Below, piece by piece: positions 17,372 to 25,539 of a DNA stretch of 64,000 nucleotides. Position numbers and translations under genes: made by a program. Under the pieces are notes generated by a model. It searched no databases and had not been told where the DNA came from. It was given only the letters and a program-made list of their open reading frames with translations. How positions within the stretch are numbered: the stretch's first letter is position 1; each line of letters starts with the position of its first letter. The DNA is from Archangium sp. (GTDB taxonomy: Bacteria > Myxococcota > Myxococcia > Myxococcales > Myxococcaceae). The DNA lies in the NCBI GenBank assembly GCA_022843845.1, contig JALHMW010000003.1, positions 62,001-126,000 on the forward strand. Direction: 5' to 3'.

Positions 17372-18167
17372 CCTTCGAGTACGCGAACACGATCACGTTC
17401 ACGCCGCGCGAGGGCTGCACGAGCACGGTCTTCCCCTTCTTCGCGAGGGCGAGCGCAGGCGTGAACCACGGCAGCTTCAGCAGATCTGAATCCTTCTCGA
17501 CGTACTCGGGCACGAGGAGATCGAGCTCCGCGTAGCCACCGTTCGTCTCGCGGCGAAGGCGGGGCCCAAACGAGTACGGCGCGTCGTCAGCAGATGGCTC
17601 GAGATCGTTGTGGAGCGCGCCGCCGTACAGGATCAGCATCTTCCCCGGCAGGCCGCCTTCTTCGTTCTCTCGCACCTCGAGCGCCTTCTCTTCGACCTTG
17701 CGCTTCATCAGCAGCAGCGACTTCTCGGCGTCGAGCTCCTTGTCGGCGTCGAGCATCGAGGCGTAGTCGGCGCAGGTGATGAGCAGCGTGTGGTTCTTGA
17801 GCCCGAGATCGTACGCCCTGCCCATCATGGTGGTGACTTCGTCCTCGGTCTCGGCGGGCCGCTTCGTCGTCTTCTCGACCGCCGCCGCCGCCTGCTTCTC
17901 GACCTCGCCACACCGGCCGTTCAGCATCCACGTCTCGACGATCATCGACGTCGCGCCACCGTCGAGCACCGGCAGCGCCTCCGCCGTGAAGTGCCGAATC
18001 GCGCTGGGTACCTTCGGCGCGCCTTTGAGCTCGTGGTACTCGCCGACCCCGAGGATTTGAGGCCGCGTCGCCAGCACGTGAACGAACGCCTCCTTCGGCG
18101 TCGCGAACGCCGTGATCGACACGCCGCCGTCGAGCGCACCCAACATCACCAGCAGGAGCGTGTTCAC
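17352..18167 (-). CDS. Secreted Tiki/ChaN-like protein of unknown function
   Basis: A 271-residue protein with a short hydrophobic N-terminus (MNTLLLVMLGALDGGVS), probably a signal sequence. The segment ILGVGEYHELKGAP (about residues 38-51) resembles the G-E-x-H motif of the ChaN/Tiki/EreA-like haem-binding or protease superfamily. The later MIVETWMLNGRCGEVEK and KMLILYGGALHND also fit that fold (a strand followed by Gly and His). I infer membership in that broad superfamily only. The gene lies one base upstream of the stop of the FHA activator on the same strand and may be its downstream partner. Confidence 0.65.
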   Translation of the reverse strand: MNTLLLVMLGALDGGVSITAFATPKEAFVHVLATRPQILGVGEYHELKGAPKVPSAIRHFTAEALPVLDGGATSMIVETWMLNGRCGEVEKQAAAAVEKTTKRPAETEDEVTTMMGRAYDLGLKNHTLLITCADYASMLDADKELDAEKSLLLMKRKVEEKALEVRENEEGGLPGKMLILYGGALHNDLEPSADDAPYSFGPRLRRETNGGYAELDLLVPEYVEKDSDLLKLPWFTPALALAKKGKTVLVQPSRGVNVIVFAYSKVKPRPR

Positions 18168-19499
18168 TCAGTCCTCATCGGGCCCATCGAACAGACGGTG
18201 CTTGTTGAGCAGCGCTCGCCAGTGTTTCCGGTCGACGCCGGCCTCTCGCGCCGCAGCCGAGAGGTTGTCTCGATGTCTCGCCATCAGATCGCGCAGGTAC
18301 GTGCGCTCGAACACCTCGAGCACCGCCTCTTTCGACTCCTTGTATGGCAGGTCCGTTCGCACGCCGAGCTCGTCGCCCGAGCCGACGGAGGCCTCGAGGG
18401 AGATCTTCAAGTCGGCGAAGCGGCGCGCTCCGGGAGACAACACGATCGCGCGATCGAGCACGTTGCGGAGCTCACGCACGTTGCCGGGCCAGCGGTGGCT
18501 CTTGAGCCGATCGAGGTTCGGGCCCTCGAGCCCTTCGGGGTCCAGGGCCCTGCGCCGAAGCAGCTCGCCGACGATCAGCGGAATGTCTTCACGCCGGCTC
18601 CGCAGAGGCGGCAGCTCGAACGCGAGCACCGAGAGTCGATAGTAGAGATCGGATCGGAAAGTGCCGCTGGCGATGGCGCTCGTGAGCTCGGCCGGGGTCG
18701 CCGCGACCACCCGCACGTCGACGGCCCGCTCGGCATCGGCGCCGACGGGTTTCACCTTTCGCTCCTCGAGCACCCGCAGCAGCTTCGCCTGCACCGCAGC
18801 GCTGACCCGCCCGAGCTCGTCGAGGAAGAGCGTTCCGCCGTCGGCGCGAACGAAGGCGCCCTTTCGATCGGCCTGGGCCCCCGTGAACGCGCCCTTCACA
18901 TGTCCGAAGAGCTCGGAGTCGAGCAGGCTCTCGGGCAAAGCGCCGCAGTCAACCGCCACGAAAGGCCCTTTGCGGCGCGGGCTCGCCTCGTGGAGCGCTC
19001 GCGCGACCAGCTCCTTTCCCGTTCCCGTCTCCCCCGTCACCAGCACCGTCGCGTCACTGGGCGCGGCCAGCTCCAGCACCGCGAAGATCTCCCGCATCGC
19101 GAGGCTCTCGCCGACCAGCTCCCCGAAGCGACGCGCCGCGCTCGGCCGCACCTCGAGCGCCCGCGGCTGCGGCTCGATGCGGAGCGTCGTTCGACCGATC
19201 CTCAACGACGCCCCGGCCGACACCTCGAGCTCGGCGACCCGCGAGCCCTCGAAGAAGGTGCCGTTCGTGCTCTCGAGATCCCGCACCAGAAAGCGCGCGT
19301 CGACCGGCGTCACCCGCACATGCTTCGACGACACCCGCTCATCGGTCAGCACGAGATCGATCGACGCCGCCGTCCCTGCGACCCGCGCCACGTCGAGCGA
19401 GACCGCGCGCCCCGCGTCGGGTCCGTCGACCACCACCAGCTGGCACCGCAATGGAGAACCTGTCTCATCGAGCTGCGTCGACAACCGGGTCTGGGCCAC
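18168..19499 (-). CDS. FHA-sigma54-dependent transcriptional activator
   Basis: About 443 residues: an N-terminal FHA domain (about 18-105: VSSKHVRV, DLESTNGTFFEG), a sigma54 AAA+ domain and a FIS-type HTH. The AAA+ domain has Walker A GETGTGKE, the sigma54-contact loop GAFTGA, LFLDELGR and an arginine finger region. The HTH lies at the end (LSAAAREAGVDRKHWRALLNKH). FHA domains bind phosphothreonine, so the regulator is probably controlled by a Ser/Thr kinase, and one is encoded divergently 18 bases away. No ATG lies before the FHA domain; I take GTG 19499 as start. This architecture is common in myxobacteria. Confidence 0.85.
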   Translation of the reverse strand: MAQTRLSTQLDETGSPLRCQLVVVDGPDAGRAVSLDVARVAGTAASIDLVLTDERVSSKHVRVTPVDARFLVRDLESTNGTFFEGSRVAELEVSAGASLRIGRTTLRIEPQPRALEVRPSAARRFGELVGESLAMREIFAVLELAAPSDATVLVTGETGTGKELVARALHEASPRRKGPFVAVDCGALPESLLDSELFGHVKGAFTGAQADRKGAFVRADGGTLFLDELGRVSAAVQAKLLRVLEERKVKPVGADAERAVDVRVVAATPAELTSAIASGTFRSDLYYRLSVLAFELPPLRSRREDIPLIVGELLRRRALDPEGLEGPNLDRLKSHRWPGNVRELRNVLDRAIVLSPGARRFADLKISLEASVGSGDELGVRTDLPYKESKEAVLEVFERTYLRDLMARHRDNLSAAAREAGVDRKHWRALLNKHRLFDGPDED

Positions 19500-19517
19500 G
19501 AGGAGTAGTGTAGCCGG

Positions 19518-20423
19518 GTGCGACTGCCCTGCGGGTTTGGACCCTTCGAGCTGCTCGAGCGCGCTGGTGTCGGCGGCATGGCCGAGGTCTTCAAGGCGAC
19601 CGCTTTCGGGGCCAGCGGCTTCGAGAAGACGATCGCGCTGAAGCTGCTGCGTGAAGAGTACGTGGGCGACTCGACGTGGGAGCGCATGTTCCTCGAAGAG
19701 GCGCGGCTTCAGGCTCGACTGGTGCATCGGGGACTGGTGCAGGCCCACGATTTCGGAGCCGTCGAAGGTCGGCCGTGGGTGCGGCTCGACTGGATTGACG
19801 GCGCCGATCTCGCCGCGCTGGCCGCAGGGGCGCCGATTCCCGAGCGTATCGCCTGCTTCGTGCTCGCAGAGGTGCTGACTGCGTTGTCGTTTCTCCACGC
19901 CGCGTCCGACGAGCGTGGGCGCCCACTCGGCCTCGTCCACCGCGACGTCAGCTCGACCAACGTGCTCGTGTCTCTGGCCGGCGAGGTGAAGCTCGGAGAC
20001 TTCGGGATCGCGAAGGCCACGCTGCTGAAAGATCAGACCCGCGGCGGCGTTCGGAAGGGTACGTATGCGTCGATGTCACCCGAGCAGGTGAGCGGCCGCC
20101 CGCTGTCGAGCTCGAGTGACGTGTTTTCTGCAGGTGTTCTGCTCGTCGAGTTGCTCACCGGCAGCCGGCCCTTCGATGGCGCGACGCCGGTCGAGACCAT
20201 GGAGCGCATTCGCGAAGCGAGCCCGCCCTCACTCGAAGGTGTCGCTCTCGGGCTCAGGCCCACGATCGCCACCATGTTGTCGAAGGAACCCGGGCATCGA
20301 TCGACGGCGCGCGCGCTCGCGCAAACGCTGCGCTCCTCCGCTGCCGACGAGTTCGAGGTGGCGGTCTGGGCCCACGAGCGGAATGCTCTGCGTCGCACGA
20401 CGTTGGAGGCCTCCGATGAGTGA
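19518..20423 (+). CDS. Ser/Thr protein kinase, soluble
   Basis: A 301-residue Hanks-type kinase with a GTG start. The Gly loop is degenerate but present (GVGGMAEVFKA), the ATP Lys is in IALKLL, the alpha-C Glu in LEEARLQ, the catalytic loop is HRDVSSTN and the metal motif is DFG. The activation segment GTYASMSPEQ follows. All catalytic residues are kept. There is no membrane segment or extracellular sensor, unlike many Pkn kinases. It is divergent from the FHA-sigma54 gene, its likely substrate or partner, and overlaps the next gene by eight bases. Confidence 0.9.
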   Translation: MRLPCGFGPFELLERAGVGGMAEVFKATAFGASGFEKTIALKLLREEYVGDSTWERMFLEEARLQARLVHRGLVQAHDFGAVEGRPWVRLDWIDGADLAALAAGAPIPERIACFVLAEVLTALSFLHAASDERGRPLGLVHRDVSSTNVLVSLAGEVKLGDFGIAKATLLKDQTRGGVRKGTYASMSPEQVSGRPLSSSSDVFSAGVLLVELLTGSRPFDGATPVETMERIREASPPSLEGVALGLRPTIATMLSKEPGHRSTARALAQTLRSSAADEFEVAVWAHERNALRRTTLEASDE

Positions 20424-21201
20424 CTTCACGCACACGACCCTTCGTCCGCTGAACAAGCCGACGCACCGCCTCGGGCTCGCGATCAACTACGGCATCGACG
20501 CAAACGGCGTCTCGGCCGCGATCGAGCGCGGCATCACCTACTTCTTCTTCCAGCAATACAAGACCAGCCACTCGGTGCCAGTGCTCAAGCAGGCGCTCAA
20601 GGCGAACCGCGAGAAGCTCATCATCGCGACCGGGCCGTCCCTCGGCTTCTTTGGCGGCTCGGTGCGACGCGGCTGCGAACGAATGCTCAAGCGCTTCGAC
20701 ACCGACTACCTCGACGTCTTCCAGCTCTACTGGCTGGGCAAGATGTCAGCGTGGACACCTGGCACCATCGACGCGCTCCTGAAACTGAAAGAGGAAGGCA
20801 AGGTGCGCTCGATCGGCGTGTCGATTCACGATCGCCCGCGCGCGGGTCGCCTCGCCGAGGACTCGCAGCTCGATCTGTTCATGATTCGCTACAACGCCGC
20901 ACACCCGGGCGCCGAGCGCGACATCTTCCCGCACCTCGAGAAGCGGAAGCCATCAGTCGTCGCGTACACGGCGACCGCGTGGCGCAAGCTGCTGAAGGCG
21001 CCGAAGGGCTGGACTGGGCAGACGATGAGCGCAGGCGATTGTTACCGGTTCTGTCTGTCGAACCCGAACGTCGACGTCGTGCTGACCGGCCCCGCTTCAC
21101 AGGCGCAGCTCGAAGAGAGCCTCGGCGCGCTCGAGAAGGGCCCGCTGTCGACCGACGAGCTGACGTGGATGCGCGAGTACGGCCGCCTCGCCCACGGGTG
21201 A
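20416..21201 (+). CDS. Aldo/keto reductase-like protein with degenerate active site
   Basis: A 261-residue TIM-barrel protein of the AKR superfamily: AAIERGITYF, MLKRFDTDYLDVFQLYW, LLKLKEEGKVRSIGVS and the C-terminal NVDVVLTGPASQAQLEESL all align with AKR landmarks. By eye the usual catalytic tetrad is mostly lost. The Asp of the G-I-x-x-F-D-T-A motif is Phe, the Lys of the x-T-K strand is Gly (IIATGPS), and the His of the Y-x-D-x-x-x-x-H strand is Tyr. The Tyr may remain (QQYKT). It may be a non-redox relative. It overlaps the kinase gene by eight bases. Confidence 0.8.
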   Translation: MSDFTHTTLRPLNKPTHRLGLAINYGIDANGVSAAIERGITYFFFQQYKTSHSVPVLKQALKANREKLIIATGPSLGFFGGSVRRGCERMLKRFDTDYLDVFQLYWLGKMSAWTPGTIDALLKLKEEGKVRSIGVSIHDRPRAGRLAEDSQLDLFMIRYNAAHPGAERDIFPHLEKRKPSVVAYTATAWRKLLKAPKGWTGQTMSAGDCYRFCLSNPNVDVVLTGPASQAQLEESLGALEKGPLSTDELTWMREYGRLAHG

Positions 21202-21231
21202 GTCGTGAGCTGACCAATCGAAGGGGCGAAC

Positions 21232-21588
21232 ATGGACTCGACGAAGCTGGTGGTTGGCACGCCCGACACGTTCGATGGGCTCCTCGCGGCGCCCGCCGAG
21301 CAGCTGGTCGTCGTCTATTTCTGGGGCCCGCAGTGCCCCAACTGCGAGGTGTTCGCGCGCGATCTGCCGGATCTGCTCGAGGCGTTGCCGAAGAACGTGA
21401 CGTTGGTGAAGACGAACGCCTACGAATACCCAGAGCTCGCCCGACGCTTCGCGCTGTTCGGCATCCCCGGCTTCGTGTTGTTCAAGGGCGGCACGAAGCT
21501 CGGAATGATGCGGCAGTACTACGGGCGCGAGTACTGGCAGGCCGTCATCGACGAGAAAGCAGCAGAGGGACCACCGGCACAGGGCTAG
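21232..21588 (+). CDS. Thioredoxin-like protein (CPNC)
   Basis: A 118-residue single-domain thioredoxin fold protein without a signal peptide. The redox motif is WGPQCPNC (Cys35 and Cys38), followed by the usual helix. The cis-Pro region is FGIPGFVLFKGG. Residues 53-63 (LVKTNAYEYPEL) match the strand before the cis-Pro. CPNC is unusual beside the CGPC of thioredoxins but is a valid dithiol motif. AAGGGG precedes the ATG. It ends 11 bases before the next gene, in a run of plus-strand genes. Confidence 0.85.
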   Translation: MDSTKLVVGTPDTFDGLLAAPAEQLVVVYFWGPQCPNCEVFARDLPDLLEALPKNVTLVKTNAYEYPELARRFALFGIPGFVLFKGGTKLGMMRQYYGREYWQAVIDEKAAEGPPAQG

Positions 21589-21599
21589 GGTTCCGCGCC

Positions 21600-22913
21600 G
21601 TGCACGTCACCTGGTTGGGCCACGCAGCACTCTTCCTCAGCGTCGCGAACAGAACGTTGCTGCTCGACCCGTGGTTCCACGAGCCCGTCTTCGCGGGCGC
21701 CTGGTTCCGCTACCCGCCGACGCCGTTCCCCGACAGCTCGACGATGCCGAAGCCAGACTTCGTGTGCCTCTCGCACACCCATGCCGATCATTCGGGTCTC
21801 GGCACGCTCCAGCAACTGAGGAAGGACCAGCTCGTGCTGGCCGTCGACTTCCCCTCGGGCGCGATGAAGCGCCGCCTCGCGAACGCCGGGTTGACCAACG
21901 TGCTGTGGCTGGCGCCGTGGGAGAGGAAAGAGATTTCCCCCGGCCTCTCCGTCACCTTCGTGCCGCACGATGCCGGCTGGGAGGTGACGTCGATCGTCGT
22001 CAGCGGAGAAGGAACGACGCTGTACCACGGCAACGACAACACGCTGTCGGTCGAGGCCTATCGAGCGGTGGCGAAACGCCTCGGCCCCATCGACGTGGCC
22101 TTCCTGCCGTACGCCGGCGCGTCGTCATACCCGACCAACTTCGACGGCGACGAGGCGACGCTGAAGGCTCGCTGCGCCGAGAAGAAACAGGAAGGCCTGC
22201 AGCGGTTCCTCGACGGCATCGAAGGGCTGAGGCCCTCCGAAGCGATTCCCTTTGCGTCCTCGTGGGCGCTGCTCGAGCTCGACGAGGTCTGGAAGAACTT
22301 CGCTGATCGGTTGACGGCTCCCGAGACGCTCGCCCGCTCGATGCAGTTCGCGCACGAGCGGGACACGCACCTGCTCCACCTCGAGCCCGGTGACGAGTGG
22401 AGCCCTGAGACCGGCTCGATCAACCGTGGCCTCACCAGCCGCTGGCCGCTCACGGTCGAAGGCGTGCGCCGGTATGCCGAACTCGAACGTTCTCGCGTGA
22501 CGAAGGCCATCGCGGCGGCGCGCCGCCCCGAACACGAGGTGCCCGATCTCGACCCCCTCTTCCGCGATTTCTTCGCCCACGATCTGCCGCGCTCGTTCGC
22601 GAAACACGAGGCGTTCGAGGGCGCCTTCGGCTTCGTCGGCGGCAACGCGTCGTGGACGGTGCACTTCTCGAACGGCGCGCTCGAGCGCATCGACGCAGGC
22701 CTCGCCGCCGATGTGCCCGAGACACTGAAACTCTCTGCGAGCGAGCTGTTCGACGTGCTCGTCGGCGACTCGAGCTGGGAAGACGTCTGGTACGGCTATC
22801 GCCTGCACGTCTCGAAGCGCCCGGGCACTGGCTATGCGCGCGCGTTCTGGGAACGTCTGCTCGGCGTCGATGCCGATCTCGTGAAGGCTCGCAGGGCCGG
22901 AGCGCAGTCGTGA
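21600..22913 (+). CDS. Metallo-beta-lactamase-fold protein, UlaG/CMAH-like
   Basis: A 437-residue cytoplasmic protein with a GTG start. Residues 1-200 form an MBL fold: WLGHAALFL, LLLDPWFHEP, the metal motif SHTHADHSG and later LYHGND. Residues 200-437 are a second part of unclear family (for example AFEGAFGFVGGNASWTVHFSNG), possibly a lipid-carrier-like or SCP2-like domain. This order resembles bacterial homologues of the CMP-sialic-acid hydroxylase MBL proteins, but there is no Rieske motif. Enzyme activity is unknown. Its stop overlaps the start of the substrate-binding gene (GTGA). Confidence 0.75.
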   Translation: MHVTWLGHAALFLSVANRTLLLDPWFHEPVFAGAWFRYPPTPFPDSSTMPKPDFVCLSHTHADHSGLGTLQQLRKDQLVLAVDFPSGAMKRRLANAGLTNVLWLAPWERKEISPGLSVTFVPHDAGWEVTSIVVSGEGTTLYHGNDNTLSVEAYRAVAKRLGPIDVAFLPYAGASSYPTNFDGDEATLKARCAEKKQEGLQRFLDGIEGLRPSEAIPFASSWALLELDEVWKNFADRLTAPETLARSMQFAHERDTHLLHLEPGDEWSPETGSINRGLTSRWPLTVEGVRRYAELERSRVTKAIAAARRPEHEVPDLDPLFRDFFAHDLPRSFAKHEAFEGAFGFVGGNASWTVHFSNGALERIDAGLAADVPETLKLSASELFDVLVGDSSWEDVWYGYRLHVSKRPGTGYARAFWERLLGVDADLVKARRAGAQS

Positions 22914-23932
22914 AGCGCGTCTGGCTGCCGGTCGCTTTACTCGTCGCAGCCTGCCGCATCGAGTCCGCCGCGCCTGCGTCGGGTGCCCACGTCGAGACCG
23001 ACGGCGCTCCGAAGGGCGACCTGTGGGTCTACACCTCGATGTACCGCCACGTGATGGACGCGTTCGAGCCGCTGCTGAAGGAGCGCCTGCCGCAGGTGAC
23101 GGTGCGTTGGTTCCAGGGCGGCAGCGAGAAGATCGCGACCAGGCTCGAGGCCGAGCTCGCGGCCGGTGGTTCGCCGTGCGACGTGCTGATGACGAGCGAC
23201 CCGTTCCTCTATCGGCGCCTCGCGAAGGAGCAGCGACTGTTCCGTGCGGTCTCTCCAAACGGCGTCCGCACGCCGCGCGCCGTCGTCGATCCCGAAGGGC
23301 ATTGGGAGGCGGTTCGCCTCTCCACGATGGTGCTGGTGCACAAGGCCGGCATCGAAGGGCCTGCCTCGTTCGCCGAGCTGCTCGAGCCGAAGTGGAGAGA
23401 CGAAGTGGTGATCGGCGACCCGCTCACGAGCGGAACGGCGTTCACGTGGGCGGTCTCGATGGAGCGCACCCACGGAGAAGAGTTCTTCAAGCGGCTTCGT
23501 GCGAACGGTGCGCGCGTTGGAGGCGGCAACGCGGCGGTGCTGCAGAAGATCGAAGGGGGCGAGGCAGCGGTCGGCGTGGTGCTGCTCGAGAACATTCTCG
23601 CGGCGAAGCGACGTGGCAGCCCGGTGGAAGAGACGTGGCCGTCCGATGGCGCAGTGGTGATCCCCGGCGCGGTGGCGATTCTGGCCTCGAGCCGCAACAC
23701 GCCTGCGGCGCGCGCCTTCATCGACGTACTGCTCTCGCCCGAGGGTCAGCGCGTGATTCGCGAGCTGGGAGACATGCACGCCGTCGATCCGCGGCAACCC
23801 GGGCCGCGAGACACGCCGGGCGTCGAGGCGTTGCTGACGAAGAGCGCTGCGTTCGACGAAGCGTTGCTCGATCGTGGCCTGACCGATGGCCCGGCCCTGA
23901 AGGCGCGGTTCAGCGCTGCGTTCTCGAAATGA
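22910..23932 (+). CDS. Iron(III)-type ABC transporter substrate-binding lipoprotein
   Basis: A 340-residue lipoprotein with a GTG start and a signal ending in lipobox LVAAC (residues about 10-14). The mature domain has the class seen in FbpA/FutA-like binding proteins: LWVYTSMYRHVMDAFEPLL, PCDVLMTSDPFLY, a hinge near LEPKWRDEVVIGDPLTSGTAFTW, and the C-terminal VAILASSRNTPAARAFIDVLLSPEGQ. Its substrate could also be phosphonate, thiamine or polyamine. Gene order with the permease and ATPase favours Fe(III) (inference). GTGA overlap upstream and ATGA overlap downstream show tight coupling. Confidence 0.85.
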   Translation: MKRVWLPVALLVAACRIESAAPASGAHVETDGAPKGDLWVYTSMYRHVMDAFEPLLKERLPQVTVRWFQGGSEKIATRLEAELAAGGSPCDVLMTSDPFLYRRLAKEQRLFRAVSPNGVRTPRAVVDPEGHWEAVRLSTMVLVHKAGIEGPASFAELLEPKWRDEVVIGDPLTSGTAFTWAVSMERTHGEEFFKRLRANGARVGGGNAAVLQKIEGGEAAVGVVLLENILAAKRRGSPVEETWPSDGAVVIPGAVAILASSRNTPAARAFIDVLLSPEGQRVIRELGDMHAVDPRQPGPRDTPGVEALLTKSAAFDEALLDRGLTDGPALKARFSAAFSK

Positions 23933-25539
23933 AGCGAGCCCTCGTCATCGCGGCCGCGCTCATCGCGACGGTCTTCCTGCCGCTGCTGGTGCTCCTGCTC
24001 AACAGCGGAAGCCCGGCGACGTGGCCTGCGCTGTGGTTGGCACCACAGGCCCTCAACGCGCTCTCCGGCACACTGCTGTCGTCGTTCGGAGCCAGCCTCG
24101 TCGCGTTGGTGTTCGGTCTTCCCTTCGCGTGGCTGGTGACGCGCAGTGACGTCGCGGGCGCACGTGGCCTGAAGACGCTGGTGACGCTGCCGTCGGCGAT
24201 CCCTCCGTATCTGTGGACGATGGGGTGGATCGCGCTGGCCAACCCGCGCTCCGGCTGGCTCACCCTGGTGATCGGACAGAACCGCCTCGACGTGTACGGG
24301 CTCGGTGGCATCGCGTTCGTGTTGGGGACGTCGGCGCTCCCGCTCGTCGTGCTCGCGACCAGCGCCGCGTTCGAGCGCATCGACTCGTCACTCGAAGAGG
24401 CGGCGCGGCTGTCGGGAGCCTCGGCGCTGCGCACCTTCACGACGATCACCCTGCCCCTCATCACGCCCGCGGCGCTCTCGGGAGCCGCGCTCGTCTTCGT
24501 CTTCGCGTCGGCCTCGTTCGGCGTGCCGTATCTGCTCGGCGTCTCGGCAAACCCACCCACGCCGACGCTGACGACGCGCATCTACGGCGAGGTGCTGATG
24601 GGTGAGGCGGGGCTGTCGCGTGCGGCCGTCTTGAGCGTCGAGCTGTTGGTGGTCGCCGTCGGCGTGTTGTTGCTCAACGGGTGGCTCGCGAAGGCGGGCC
24701 GGGTGCGGCTGCCGCGCGGCAAGGGGCTCGGCCAGAAGGTGCTCTCGCTCGGTCGGCTTCGAGGGCTCGTCTCGACGGCAGCGTGGGCCACGGCGATCAC
24801 GATCATCGTGCTCCCGCTCGGCGCGATCTTCCTCACGGGCCTTCAGCCGACCTGGGGCCAGTGGGGCTCGTTGACGTTCAAGCATTGGGGCGTGGTGATG
24901 CAGGCGCGCACGCTGCAGGCGATCGGCGTGAGTCTGGCGTTGGCGCTGGTGGCGGCGCTCCTGGTCGGCTCCATAGGCCTGATGATCGCGATGACGAAGC
25001 GCCGTTGGCTCGAGACGCTGGCCGATGCGCCGTCGGCGATCCCCGGCACGGTGCTGGCTCTCGCCCTGCTGGTGACCTTCTCCCGTGACGTGCGCTTCGT
25101 GGCGGTGGAGCGCGTGGCCTTCGTGCTCGCGCTGGGCAACACGTTCTGGCTGTTGCTGCTGTCGTACGTGGTGAAGCACCTCGCGCTCGGTGTGCGCAGC
25201 TCGAGTGATGCGCTCTCTCAGGCCGATCCGACGCTGGGTGAGGCTGCGCGACTGAGCGGTGCTGGCCGATTCCGGGCGTTCGTGGATGGCATCTTCCCTC
25301 AGCTTCGGGGAGCGCTCTCGGCCGCGGTGCTCCTGACGTTTCTCACCTGCGTGAGCGAGCTGACGATGTCGGTGCTGTTGATTCCGACGGGCAGCGACGT
25401 GTTGGGCACCCTGCTCTTCGAGCTGCAGAGCTACGCAGATCCTGGATCTGCCGCGGTGATCGCCTCGGCGTTGCTGCTGGTGGTGTTGGCCGCGCTGCTG
25501 GTGGAGAGCGCGATGGTGCGGCGCGCGGAGGCACGGTGA
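23929..25539 (+). CDS. Iron(III)-type ABC transporter permease, fused (two-domain)
   Basis: A 536-residue membrane protein with about 12 transmembrane segments in two halves, the FbpB/SfuB/HitB pattern. Each half has the EAA loop of importers: LEEAARLSGASALRTFTTITLP and LGEAARLSGAGRFRAFVDGIFPQ. These loops contact the ATPase. It starts with ATG inside the substrate-binding gene stop (ATGA) and ends overlapping the ATPase start by one base. Six of the first 15 residues are Leu or Ile, marking the first TM. Confidence 0.9.
   Translation: MKRALVIAAALIATVFLPLLVLLLNSGSPATWPALWLAPQALNALSGTLLSSFGASLVALVFGLPFAWLVTRSDVAGARGLKTLVTLPSAIPPYLWTMGWIALANPRSGWLTLVIGQNRLDVYGLGGIAFVLGTSALPLVVLATSAAFERIDSSLEEAARLSGASALRTFTTITLPLITPAALSGAALVFVFASASFGVPYLLGVSANPPTPTLTTRIYGEVLMGEAGLSRAAVLSVELLVVAVGVLLLNGWLAKAGRVRLPRGKGLGQKVLSLGRLRGLVSTAAWATAITIIVLPLGAIFLTGLQPTWGQWGSLTFKHWGVVMQARTLQAIGVSLALALVAALLVGSIGLMIAMTKRRWLETLADAPSAIPGTVLALALLVTFSRDVRFVAVERVAFVLALGNTFWLLLLSYVVKHLALGVRSSSDALSQADPTLGEAARLSGAGRFRAFVDGIFPQLRGALSAAVLLTFLTCVSELTMSVLLIPTGSDVLGTLLFELQSYADPGSAAVIASALLLVVLAALLVESAMVRRAEAR

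Noticed and set aside
17610-19508. A 632-codon plus-strand open frame
   Set aside because: Antisense to the secreted protein and FHA-sigma54 genes, which have clear motifs.
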